DNA from: an uncultured Clostridia bacterium
GTDB taxonomy: Bacteria > Bacillota > Clostridia > Christensenellales > CAG-917
Direction of reading: 5' to 3'
DNA length: 5,536 nucleotides
Assembly: GCA_900554085.1 (NCBI GenBank)
Contig: USGA01000058.1
Coordinates: 1-5,536 of the forward strand
The notes under the pieces are model-generated. The model was not told the DNA's origin. It saw nothing but the letters and a program-made list of their open reading frames with translations, and searched no databases. Shown piece by piece: positions 1 through 5,518 of this stretch (its first letter is position 1; each line of letters starts with the position of its first letter). The translations under genes were made by a program, and so were the position numbers.

Positions 1-395
1 TCGCTCACGAATACATAGGCAGTCCCGTTATGGGAATGAACGTTTTCGTGGCGGACGATATGATTGCCACGGGCGACAGCGTCATCAAACTTGCGCGCGA
101 AATCAAGGAAAAGGGCGCACAGCGCGTTTTCCTGTCCGCGACTTTCGCGCTGTTTACGGAAGGCGTGGAGAAATTCAACAAGGCGTACGAGGAAGGGCTG
201 TTCGACGCGGTCATCAGCACAAACCTTGCTTACAGAACCCCCGAACTCAGATCCTGCGAATGGTTTGTCGAGGCGGATATGTCCAAGTATCTTGCCTATA
301 TCATCGCGGCGGGCAACCTGAACGAAGCCGTTTCCAATCTGCTCGACCCGTTCGAGAAGATAAAACAACTCGTCTCGTCCCTCGAAAGCAAGTAA
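1..395 (+). CDS. prs: Ribose-phosphate pyrophosphokinase (PRPP synthetase), C-terminal part, 5' end cut by window
   Basis: This enzyme transfers pyrophosphate from ATP to ribose 5-phosphate, making PRPP for purine, pyrimidine, NAD, His and Trp synthesis in the cytoplasm. About 130 residues are visible, reading from base 3 with no start inside the window; the ATG at 30 is internal, because conserved family sequence (AHEYIGSPVMG) continues upstream of it. The PRPP/ribose-phosphate binding loop is seen as DDMIATGDS (visible residues 18-26), followed by the phosphoribosyltransferase-fold segment ATFALFTEGVEKF and the motif STNLAYRTPEL. The loop and the tail (NLLDPFEKIKQL) resemble the longer clostridial version of the enzyme more than the E. 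coli type (DDMIDTGGT). That subfamily placement is from memory, not alignment. The stop codon TAA at 393-395 lies 13 bases before the next gene, suggesting co-transcription. Function is quite sure; only the N-terminal half is unseen. Confidence 0.9.
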   Translation, partial: AHEYIGSPVMGMNVFVADDMIATGDSVIKLAREIKEKGAQRVFLSATFALFTEGVEKFNKAYEEGLFDAVISTNLAYRTPELRSCEWFVEADMSKYLAYIIAAGNLNEAVSNLLDPFEKIKQLVSSLESK

Positions 396-396
396 C

Positions 397-403
397 AAGG
401 AGG
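397..403 (+). promoter_or_regulatory. Ribosome binding site fixing a GTG start
   Basis: AAGGAGG, five bases before GTG at 409. This near-perfect Shine-Dalgarno sequence, together with the family-typical N-terminus MKITWLGHSSF, decides the start of the hydrolase gene although the codon is GTG. It begins directly after the upstream stop codon, which would allow translational coupling. Confidence 0.85.
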
Positions 404-408
404 AAAAA

Positions 409-1062
409 GTGAAAATCACTTGGTTAGGGCACTCATCTTTCCGCCTCGAAGAGAGCACCGGAACAACGGTCGTGACCGACCCGTACGATTCGTACGTGGG
501 CTACGATATGCCCGAGGTCAGAGCCGACATCGTCACGGTGAGCCATTCCCACAAAGACCATAACTGCACCGAAAAGGTGCTGGGCAACCCCGAAGTGCTG
601 ACGCATTCGGGTGCCTACGACATCAGCGGCGTGCACATTCTCGCCCGCAAAACTCATCACGACAACGAGGACGGCGCAAAGCGCGGCGGCAACCTCGTCT
701 TCAAATTCCGTATGGACGGCGTGGACATCTGCCATATGGGTGACATCGGCGAGGAATGCAACGCCATTCTCGTGGACAGCATAGCCCCCGTCAACGTCCT
801 TATGATTCCCGTCGGCGGCAACTATACAATCGACGCCGAGCAAGCCAAGGAATTTGTCGACCGCATTATGCCCGACGTTGTCATTCCGATGCATTACAAG
901 ACCAAAGACTGCAATTTCGACATTGCCCGTCTCGGCGAGTTCCTCGATTTGTTTGACGACGAGGACATCGTTTATACCGAATCCGACACGGTGGAGTTCG
1001 ATCGCGCCGATTTCGACGGCGAGAGCACCAAAGTCTTCGTTCTGGAAAGATTTACCGACTGA
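409..1062 (+). CDS. Metal-dependent hydrolase, metallo-beta-lactamase fold (UlaG/UPF0173-like)
   Basis: This is a 217-residue soluble protein with no signal peptide or membrane segment. It has the layout of the small Zn-dependent hydrolases of the beta-lactamase fold (COG2220, Lactamase_B_3 type). The N-terminus KITWLGHSSF is the usual first strand of the family and TDPY follows at 23-26. The metal motif HSHKDH (HxHxDH) is at residues 46-51. Further likely metal ligands are H109 and D112 in CHMGDIG, and H162 in PMHY. The stretch IPVGGNYTID (133-142) is also typical. The family's general chemistry is metal-assisted hydrolysis of an ester or phosphodiester-like bond. The substrate of this member cannot be told from sequence, and the neighbours give no clear hint. 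The GTG start is supported by the AAGGAGG site at 397-403. The fold is very likely, the exact reaction unknown. Confidence 0.87.
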   Translation: MKITWLGHSSFRLEESTGTTVVTDPYDSYVGYDMPEVRADIVTVSHSHKDHNCTEKVLGNPEVLTHSGAYDISGVHILARKTHHDNEDGAKRGGNLVFKFRMDGVDICHMGDIGEECNAILVDSIAPVNVLMIPVGGNYTIDAEQAKEFVDRIMPDVVIPMHYKTKDCNFDIARLGEFLDLFDDEDIVYTESDTVEFDRADFDGESTKVFVLERFTD

Positions 1063-1110
1063 CAGTCGTTCTTTTACCAAAGATTCAGACCCGATACATA
1101 AACAAATCCG

Positions 1111-1136
1111 TTTTCCGCCCCGCACGGGGCGGAGAA
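1111..1136 (+). other. GC-rich hairpin in the rho leader
   Basis: A perfect 8-bp stem, TCCGCCCC (1114-1121) with GGGGCGGA (1126-1133), encloses the four-base loop GCAC. A G-U and two A-T pairs extend it to 11 bp (1111-1121/1126-1136). The stem ends seven bases before the TAGGAGG ribosome binding site of rho (1143-1149). No T-run follows on either strand, so it is not a normal intrinsic terminator. Possible roles, all inferred, are an attenuation or translation-control element in the rho leader or an RNA-stabilising structure after the hydrolase gene. Rho genes are autoregulated through their leaders in some bacteria, which makes the position suggestive. Confidence 0.5.
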
Positions 1137-1154
1137 CAGACATAGGAGGCAAGT

Positions 1155-2675
1155 ATGGCAGGTTATACCCGTGAGGAACTGCACAAACTCGGAATTTTCA
1201 AAATCCGTGAAATAGCCAAAGAAGTAGGGGTATCTTCTCCCACAAAGAAAAACAAAGCGGAACTCGTGGAACTTATTTTCAAAATAACTTCGGGGGAAAT
1301 GGCGCCTCCCGTGGCACCTCGCCGCGGCAGACCTAAGAAAACCGAGGATACTCCCGAGTCGGAAGGCGCGACGGTTGCCGAGACTGCGACAGACAAAAAA
1401 CCCGTTTCCGAAGGCGGATACGTCCGTCGCGACAACAGAGGCGGAGGTTTCCGTCCTGTCAGCCGTTTCGGACAGGGTGCGCGTCCGGCATTCTCGGAGG
1501 ACAAGCGTCCCGACGTGCCCGAGCAGATAAGAGAGGGCTTCCTCGAAATCAGCGGCGACGGATACGGTTTCCTGAGAGTCAAGAACGGGGAGTGCAACGA
1601 AATGGACGCATACGTGCACGCCTCGGTCATCAAACAGTTCGGACTGCGCAGAGGCGATTACGTCAAGGCTTCCTGCAAGATTCTCAAGGAAGGCAAGCCC
1701 GCGGCGGTTATGTCCGTGCTCACCGTAAACGGCGAGGACGCTTCCCGACTGATAGGCCGTCCCTCGTTCGACGACCTCGTCCCCATTTATCCCGACGAAA
1801 GACTGCGCCTCGAGATACCGTCCCGCCCCCGCGATTACGCTATCCGCTGCATCGACCTTGTCGCACCCATAGGCAAAGGGCAGAGAGGTATCATCGTGTC
1901 GCCCCCCAAAGCGGGCAAAACCACCTTGCTCAAAATGATTGCGGGCTCCATTGCGGAGAATTATCCCGACATCGTACTTTTCGTTCTGCTCATAGACGAA
2001 CGCCCCGAGGAAGTCACGGATATGCAACGTTCGGTGCGCGGCGAAGTCATATACTCCACTTTCGACGAGACTCCCGAACATCACACCAAAACCGCCGAGA
2101 TGCTTCTCGACAGGGCAAAACGCCTTGTGGAAATGGGCAAGGACGTCGTCATTCTTATGGACAGTCTTACCCGTCTTGCGCGCGCCTACAACACCACCAT
2201 TCCCCCGACGGGCAGAACGCTTTCCGGCGGCGTCGACCCCGGTGCGCTTCACAGCCCCAAACGTTTCTTCGGTTCTGCGCGCAACATCGAACACGGCGGC
2301 TCTCTCACCATAATAGCGACCGCGCTCATCGACACAGGCAGTCGTATGGACGAAGTCATTTTCGAAGAGTTCAAAGGCACAGGCAATATGGAGATTCACC
2401 TCGACCGCAAACTGAGCGAACGCAGGATATTCCCCGCAATCGACCTCGCAAAGAGCGGCACCCGCAAAGAGGAACTTCTGCTTACGCCCAGCGAACTTGC
2501 GGGCACCTGGGGAGTGCGGAAAATGTTGTCGGCAGGTGACAGCGCGGAAGCCACCGAAAACCTGCTCAATATGCTGGTCAAGACATCTTCCAACAACGAA
2601 TTCATCGACCAACTTAATCTGCAGTTCAAAGCGCTGCAGAAAGAGGGATACAGTTGGCGCAAACCCGGCGCATAA
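1155..2675 (+). CDS. rho: Transcription termination factor Rho
   Basis: Rho is a ring-shaped hexameric, ATP-driven RNA translocase that ends transcription at unstructured C-rich sites. Domains run in order. The Rho_N helical domain is at about residues 4-46. A charged, Pro/Arg/Gly-rich linker spans about 49-122 (RRGRPKK at 56-62, RRDNRGGGFR at 91-100). The cold-shock-like RNA-binding domain follows at about 127-195 (GFLEISGDGYGFLR). The RecA-like ATPase fills the rest. Walker A is PPKAGKT (250-256), the catalytic-Glu segment LIDERPEEV (279-287) and Walker B VVILMDS (331-337). The Q-loop region is GGVDPGALHSPKRFFG (358-373) and the R-loop FKGTGN (406-411). All ATPase motifs are intact. At 506 residues it exceeds E. 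coli Rho (419), and the linker accounts for most of the difference. ATG 1155 has TAGGAGG five bases upstream. The gene commonly found after rho in Bacillota, rpmE, is absent. Confidence 0.98.
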   Translation: MAGYTREELHKLGIFKIREIAKEVGVSSPTKKNKAELVELIFKITSGEMAPPVAPRRGRPKKTEDTPESEGATVAETATDKKPVSEGGYVRRDNRGGGFRPVSRFGQGARPAFSEDKRPDVPEQIREGFLEISGDGYGFLRVKNGECNEMDAYVHASVIKQFGLRRGDYVKASCKILKEGKPAAVMSVLTVNGEDASRLIGRPSFDDLVPIYPDERLRLEIPSRPRDYAIRCIDLVAPIGKGQRGIIVSPPKAGKTTLLKMIAGSIAENYPDIVLFVLLIDERPEEVTDMQRSVRGEVIYSTFDETPEHHTKTAEMLLDRAKRLVEMGKDVVILMDSLTRLARAYNTTIPPTGRTLSGGVDPGALHSPKRFFGSARNIEHGGSLTIIATALIDTGSRMDEVIFEEFKGTGNMEIHLDRKLSERRIFPAIDLAKSGTRKEELLLTPSELAGTWGVRKMLSAGDSAEATENLLNMLVKTSSNNEFIDQLNLQFKALQKEGYSWRKPGA

Positions 2676-2728
2676 GCCGCACTTTTGCACAATAACGAGT
2701 TAATCAAACGATAAGCGGGAGGTAAACT

Positions 2729-3805
2729 ATGGAAAACGAAAAAAATACCGTATCGGAAAACGCGACCGCGAAGTGCCCGCAGACGGAGATTACCGCCCCC
2801 GTAAAACTGCTCAACGACGACGGAACGCTTGCCGTCCAGGGGTGGGCGCGGCGCAATCTTTTCGAGTACGACAGAAAACTCGTCAAGCCCCGCGGCAGGT
2901 TGAAAGAATGGGATTTCTACCAGATTTCCGACGGGCACTATCTTGTGCAGGTCAATTTCTTCAACATCACGGTAGGGTCGGCGGCTACGGCTTGTCTTAT
3001 CGATATGACGACGGGAAAACGTATCGCCGCCGCTCAGATAGTCGCAGGTACGCGCAGGCGTTATCTGATGCCCGACAAGTCGGACACGCCCAACTTTTTC
3101 CGTTACGACCGCGGCAACGTGTATGTCGAGTTCGACACCTGTCCTACTTTCCGCAAGATACTTTTCGGAGGCAGGGCGAAGGGTAAGCCGTTCAGAATGA
3201 AGTTCAGAATGTATTATCCCGAAAATCACGAGAACATAACCATAGTTACGCCGTTCGACAATATGCCCACGAGGTTTTTCCTCACTACGAAACAGAACTG
3301 TATGCCGTGCGAAGGCAAGGTTACGTGGGGCGACACGGAATTCGTATTCGACCGAGACAAAACGTTTGCCGTTCTCGATTGGGGACGGGGGGTGTGGCCG
3401 CACCGTAACGAATGGTACTGGGGCAACGGCGCAACATACGTCGACGGAAAAATTTTCGGATTCGAAATCACCTGGAAGATAGGCAGCAAGACTCCCGCCG
3501 CGACTGAAACCTGTCTTTTTTATGACGGCAAAGCGCACAAAATCGGCGCGGTCGACGTCGAGACTTTCCCCGGCGAAAACAACGGCTGGATGAAGCCGTG
3601 GCACTTCGTTTCCGAAGACGGACGGTTCGACGTGACGATGACGCCTTTTTATGACAACAAGAGCGGCGCGATAGTCTGCAGTCTGGGTATGAAAACCCAC
3701 CAGGTGCACGGGCTGTTCAACGGATATGCCGTGCTTGACGACGGCACCCGCATCGAGATCAAGGATATGTACGCTTTCTGCGAATATGTCCGCAATGCGT
3801 GGTAA
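2729..3805 (+). CDS. DUF2804 family protein, function unknown
   Basis: This 358-residue soluble protein has no signal peptide and no membrane segment. I recognise it as DUF2804 by the Trp-rich core DWGRGVWP (217-224) followed by WYWG (229-232), the N-terminal KLLNDDGTLAVQGWARR (26-42), and the C-terminal pattern of a beta-rich sheet ending in LDDGTRIEIKDMYAFCE (336-352). The KEWDFYQI stretch (59-66) is also family-like. Its length fits the family. No enzymatic residues can be assigned and no biochemical role is established to my knowledge. The alternating hydrophobic pattern and many aromatic residues suggest a mostly beta, barrel-like, ligand-binding fold, which is inference. The first ~20 residues are polar and probably disordered. 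ATG 2729 has GGGAGG at 2717-2722. The gene follows rho by 53 bases with no terminator seen, so co-transcription is possible, but that gives no functional link. Confidence 0.85.
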   Translation: MENEKNTVSENATAKCPQTEITAPVKLLNDDGTLAVQGWARRNLFEYDRKLVKPRGRLKEWDFYQISDGHYLVQVNFFNITVGSAATACLIDMTTGKRIAAAQIVAGTRRRYLMPDKSDTPNFFRYDRGNVYVEFDTCPTFRKILFGGRAKGKPFRMKFRMYYPENHENITIVTPFDNMPTRFFLTTKQNCMPCEGKVTWGDTEFVFDRDKTFAVLDWGRGVWPHRNEWYWGNGATYVDGKIFGFEITWKIGSKTPAATETCLFYDGKAHKIGAVDVETFPGENNGWMKPWHFVSEDGRFDVTMTPFYDNKSGAIVCSLGMKTHQVHGLFNGYAVLDDGTRIEIKDMYAFCEYVRNAW

Positions 3806-3813
3806 CGTTATTC

Positions 3814-3831
3814 ACGCGGAATGCTCCGCGT
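3814..3831 (+). terminator. Perfect 7-bp hairpin after the DUF2804 gene, weak terminator candidate
   Basis: ACGCGGA (3814-3820) pairs with TCCGCGT (3825-3831) around the loop ATGC. It begins eight bases after the DUF2804 stop codon. The following bases are TTGACAAT, so the U-tract is very short and termination would be inefficient at best. The hairpin may instead protect the upstream mRNA end or act as a partial attenuator before the flavoprotein gene. Confidence 0.35.
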
Positions 3832-3858
3832 TTGACAATCGGCGCTATGCCGTACAAC
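3832..3858 (+). promoter_or_regulatory. Possible weak sigma70 promoter for the flavoprotein gene
   Basis: A perfect -35 hexamer TTGACA (3832-3837) directly follows the hairpin. The best -10 candidate is TACAAC (3853-3858), with a short 15-base spacer and four of six matches. No good hexamer sits at 17 bases. The -35 is convincing in isolation and the whole promoter is weak, so it may need an activator or may be chance. Confidence 0.25.
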
Positions 3859-3874
3859 AACCGACTTGACCGAC

Positions 3875-3880
3875 AGGAGA
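3875..3880 (+). promoter_or_regulatory. Ribosome binding site choosing the flavoprotein start
   Basis: AGGAGA with eight bases to ATG 3889. In-frame ATGs at 3799 (overlapping the previous gene's end) and 3847 lack such a site and would add residues unlike the family. Start 3889 also gives the family-typical N-terminus leading into the DLFEGQYVIP segment. Confidence 0.8.
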
Positions 3881-3888
3881 TAAATCAA

Positions 3889-5043
3889 ATGAAAAAAATC
3901 AAAGGATTGACCTATATCGGCGTTGACGACCTCGACCTTGACCTTTTCGAGGGACAATACGTAATTCCCGAGGGAGTTTCTTACAATTCCTATATCCTCG
4001 AGGACGAGAAAATCGCCGTTTTCGACGCCGTGGACAAGCGCAAAATAGCGCAATGGCTCAAGAATCTCGACGACGCTCTCGGAGACAAAACCCCCGATTA
4101 CCTTGTCGTTTCTCACGTAGAACCCGACCATTCGGCGGGAATTATGGCTTTCGCGGCAAAATATCCCACCGCGACCGTCGTCGGCAACTCCAAAATCTTC
4201 GCGATGATAAAGAGGTTTTACGGCGGCGAATTTCCCAACAAACTCGAGGTCAAGGACGGCGACAGGTTGTCACTCGGCACGCGCGAACTGGTGTTTGCCG
4301 CCACGCCTATGGTGCATTGGCCCGAAGTTATGATGACATACGATACCGGGGCGGGCATACTGTTCTCGGCGGACGCGTTCGGCAAATTCGGCGCGCTTGC
4401 CACCTATGACGGAGACTGGACCTGCGAGGCACGTCGTTACTATTTCAACATAGTCGGCAAACACGGCGTGCAGGTTCAGGCGGCGCTCAAGAAACTTTCC
4501 GCTTTCGACGTCAGGGTTATATGCCCGTTGCACGGTCCCGTTCTCGACGAAAATCTCGGGTTCTATCTCGGACTTTACGACACCTGGAGCAGTTACCGTC
4601 CCGAAGAAAAGGGCACGTTCATTGCCGCTTCGTCGGTGTACGGCAACACGATGCAGGCGGCGAAACTGCTTGCGGAAGAACTGGAGTCCCGCGGAGAAAA
4701 GGTGTCGTTCGCTGACCTTGCCCGCAGCGATATGGCAGAGAATGTCGAGGACGCTTTCCGCTATGACAAACTCGTTATCGCCGCTCCTACGCTCGATATG
4801 GGCATTTTCCCCGTTGCGCACGAATTCATTCTGCACCTCAAGGCAAAGAATTTCAAAAACCGCAGGGTAGGTTTTATCGAGAACGGCACCTGGGCGCCTG
4901 TCGCCGCAAAACTTATGAGACAGGAACTCGAAGGGCAGAGCGGTATGGACTTTATTCCCACGGTGTTCACCGTTCCGTCCTCGCTTCCCGACAATACGGA
5001 CGAAATCGTCGCGGCAATGGCTGACGAACTGCTTGCGGACTGA
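3889..5043 (+). CDS. fprA: FprA-type A-type flavoprotein (flavo-diiron protein, O2/NO reductase)
   Basis: Flavo-diiron proteins reduce O2 to water and/or NO to N2O in the cytoplasm of anaerobes, taking electrons from rubredoxin or a flavin reductase. This 384-residue protein has the standard two domains. The N-terminal metallo-beta-lactamase-like domain (about 1-240) carries the diiron ligands H76, E78 and D80 in HVEPDH, then H143 (MVHWPE), D162 (FSADAFG) and H215 (PLHG); their spacing closely matches characterised members. The flavodoxin domain (about 242-384) has an FMN phosphate loop at SSVYGNT (248-254) and later flavin-contacting loops around APTLDMG (299-305) and ENGTWAP (331-337). All six iron ligands are present, so it should be active. 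No rubredoxin or rubredoxin-like extension is present, so the electron donor lies elsewhere. O2 versus NO preference cannot be read from sequence. The start at 3889 is chosen for its AGGAGA site and family length; an earlier in-frame ATG at 3799 is less likely. Confidence 0.93.
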   Translation: MKKIKGLTYIGVDDLDLDLFEGQYVIPEGVSYNSYILEDEKIAVFDAVDKRKIAQWLKNLDDALGDKTPDYLVVSHVEPDHSAGIMAFAAKYPTATVVGNSKIFAMIKRFYGGEFPNKLEVKDGDRLSLGTRELVFAATPMVHWPEVMMTYDTGAGILFSADAFGKFGALATYDGDWTCEARRYYFNIVGKHGVQVQAALKKLSAFDVRVICPLHGPVLDENLGFYLGLYDTWSSYRPEEKGTFIAASSVYGNTMQAAKLLAEELESRGEKVSFADLARSDMAENVEDAFRYDKLVIAAPTLDMGIFPVAHEFILHLKAKNFKNRRVGFIENGTWAPVAAKLMRQELEGQSGMDFIPTVFTVPSSLPDNTDEIVAAMADELLAD

Positions 5044-5203
5044 AAACGGACAAAACTCGCGGCAGGGTGTGACCGTCGCGCCTTTCCGCGGTTTAACGGG
5101 CGTTTCGGCAGGGTAAATGCGCCGTTGGTTCAACGCGTTCGGGCGTCGGATTCAACGGCCGCCGACAACGCGAAAATTGCTCTTGTAATTTAGCCCGAAA
5201 GGC
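5044..5203. other. Intergenic region, no gene seen
   Basis: There is no plausible coding sequence on either strand. It holds a few inverted repeats: GCCGTTG (5121-5127) with CAACGGC (5153-5159), an alternative short hairpin CGTTG/CAACG (5123-5127/5131-5135), and AGCC/GGCT (5192-5195/5201-5204) at the -35 box of the next promoter. None is followed by a T-run, so no intrinsic terminator for the flavoprotein gene is visible. The 8-mer CGGCAGGG occurs twice here (5060-5067, 5106-5113) and again at 5388-5395. Confidence 0.6.
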
Positions 5204-5232
5204 TTGTCAAAAACGGGCGCATACGCTATAAT
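5204..5232 (+). promoter_or_regulatory. Strong sigma70-type promoter of the structured RNA/tRNA-Ser transcript
   Basis: The -35 hexamer is TTGTCA (5204-5209, five of six matches). A 17-base spacer follows, then a perfect -10 TATAAT (5227-5232). Transcription should begin near A5239. There is no open reading frame downstream, so it most likely serves the stable RNA region and tRNA-Ser. It is the best promoter in the window. Confidence 0.85.
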
Positions 5233-5238
5233 CGTGTC

Positions 5239-5425
5239 ATTGGGTTTCCGGGGGATAGACTCGCGGTAGGACAGTTGGATAGCGTGGTTTTGTTTCCCAC
5301 CTCATCCAACTGCCACCCAACTCAGGAAAGTTCCGTTTGCGAGCAATCGCTACGGTGGGAAGAGGCGCGACGCCGATTCCGCACATACGGCAGGGAAGCC
5401 TGCCGACAACAGCCGAAAGGCATCT
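5239..5425 (+). ncRNA. Unidentified structured RNA upstream of tRNA-Ser (leader or separate ncRNA)
   Basis: About 187 bases between the predicted start site and tRNA-Ser fold by eye into consecutive helices with no open reading frame. Helix 1: 5265-5280 with 5304-5317, 14 bp with two bulged As (5268, 5271), topped by GTGG/CCAC (5284-5287/5297-5300) and possibly closed by TTTCC/GGAAA (5245-5249/5325-5329). Helix 2: CCGT/ACGG (5333-5336/5352-5355) and GCGA/TCGC (5339-5342/5347-5350) with a GCAA tetraloop. Helix 3: GTG/CAC, GGAA/TTCC and GGCG/CGCC within 5355-5384, with facing GA dinucleotides (5362-5363, 5375-5376) as a tandem G-A internal loop. Helix 4: CGGCAGG/CCTGCCG (5388-5394/5399-5405). 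Helix 5: GCC-GAAA-GGC (5412-5421). The GNRA loops and near-continuous pairing suggest a real structured RNA. The family is not recognised. It may be a long tRNA leader or an independent RNA; ends are predicted only. Confidence 0.55.
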
Positions 5426-5518
5426 GGAGGAGTCGCCTAGCCTGGTCGAGGGCGCACGACTGGAAATCGTGTAACCGTCACAAGCGGTTCGAGGGTTCGA
5501 ATCCCTCCTCCTCCGCCA
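5426..5518 (+). tRNA. tRNA-Ser: tRNA-Ser, anticodon GGA
   Basis: This is a complete class II tRNA that reads UCC and UCU serine codons. The acceptor stem is GGAGGAG (5426-5432) with CTCCTCC (5508-5514), discriminator G5515 and encoded CCA 5516-5518. The D arm is 5435-5453 (GCC/GGC, GG at 5444-5445). The anticodon stem is CACGA/TCGTG (5455-5459/5467-5471) with loop CTGGAAA and anticodon GGA at 5462-5464. The long variable arm has stem AACCG/CGGTT (5473-5477/5485-5489), the hallmark of bacterial tRNA-Ser. The T arm is GAGGG/CCCTC (5491-5495/5503-5507) with loop TTCGAAT. All stems are perfectly paired. It lies about 190 bases from the promoter at 5204-5232, with the structured RNA region between them. 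Confidence 0.98.

Noticed and set aside
1074..1102. Possible rho promoter TTACCA-N17-CATAAA
   Set aside because: Each hexamer matches the consensus at only four of six positions; not strong enough to list as a feature.
1074..2690. 538-codon antisense open frame over rho
   Set aside because: It is exactly in codon register with rho, so it only reflects the absence of TTA, CTA and TCA codons there. The protein resembles nothing, and rho is unmistakable. The same explains the long antisense frames at 433-1152, 2396-3709 and 4270-5133.
3799..3888. 30-residue N-terminal extension of the flavoprotein from ATG 3799 or 3847
   Set aside because: There is no ribosome binding site at those ATGs; the segment overlaps the hairpin and -35 region and is unlike the family N-terminus.
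5239..5425. Known RNA families: SRP RNA, RNase P RNA, tmRNA, T-box, cobalamin riboswitch
   Set aside because: The SRP motif around GGAAGNAGCA is absent; the GGAAAGTTCC at 5325-5334 only loosely recalls the RNase P GAGGAAAGTCC; no tmRNA tag or ends are seen; the T-box AGGGTGGNACCGCG is not matched by GGTGGGAAGAGGCGCG; GGGAAG...CCTGCC recalls cobalamin riboswitches superficially, but their other conserved boxes are missing and a tRNA follows rather than a transport gene.
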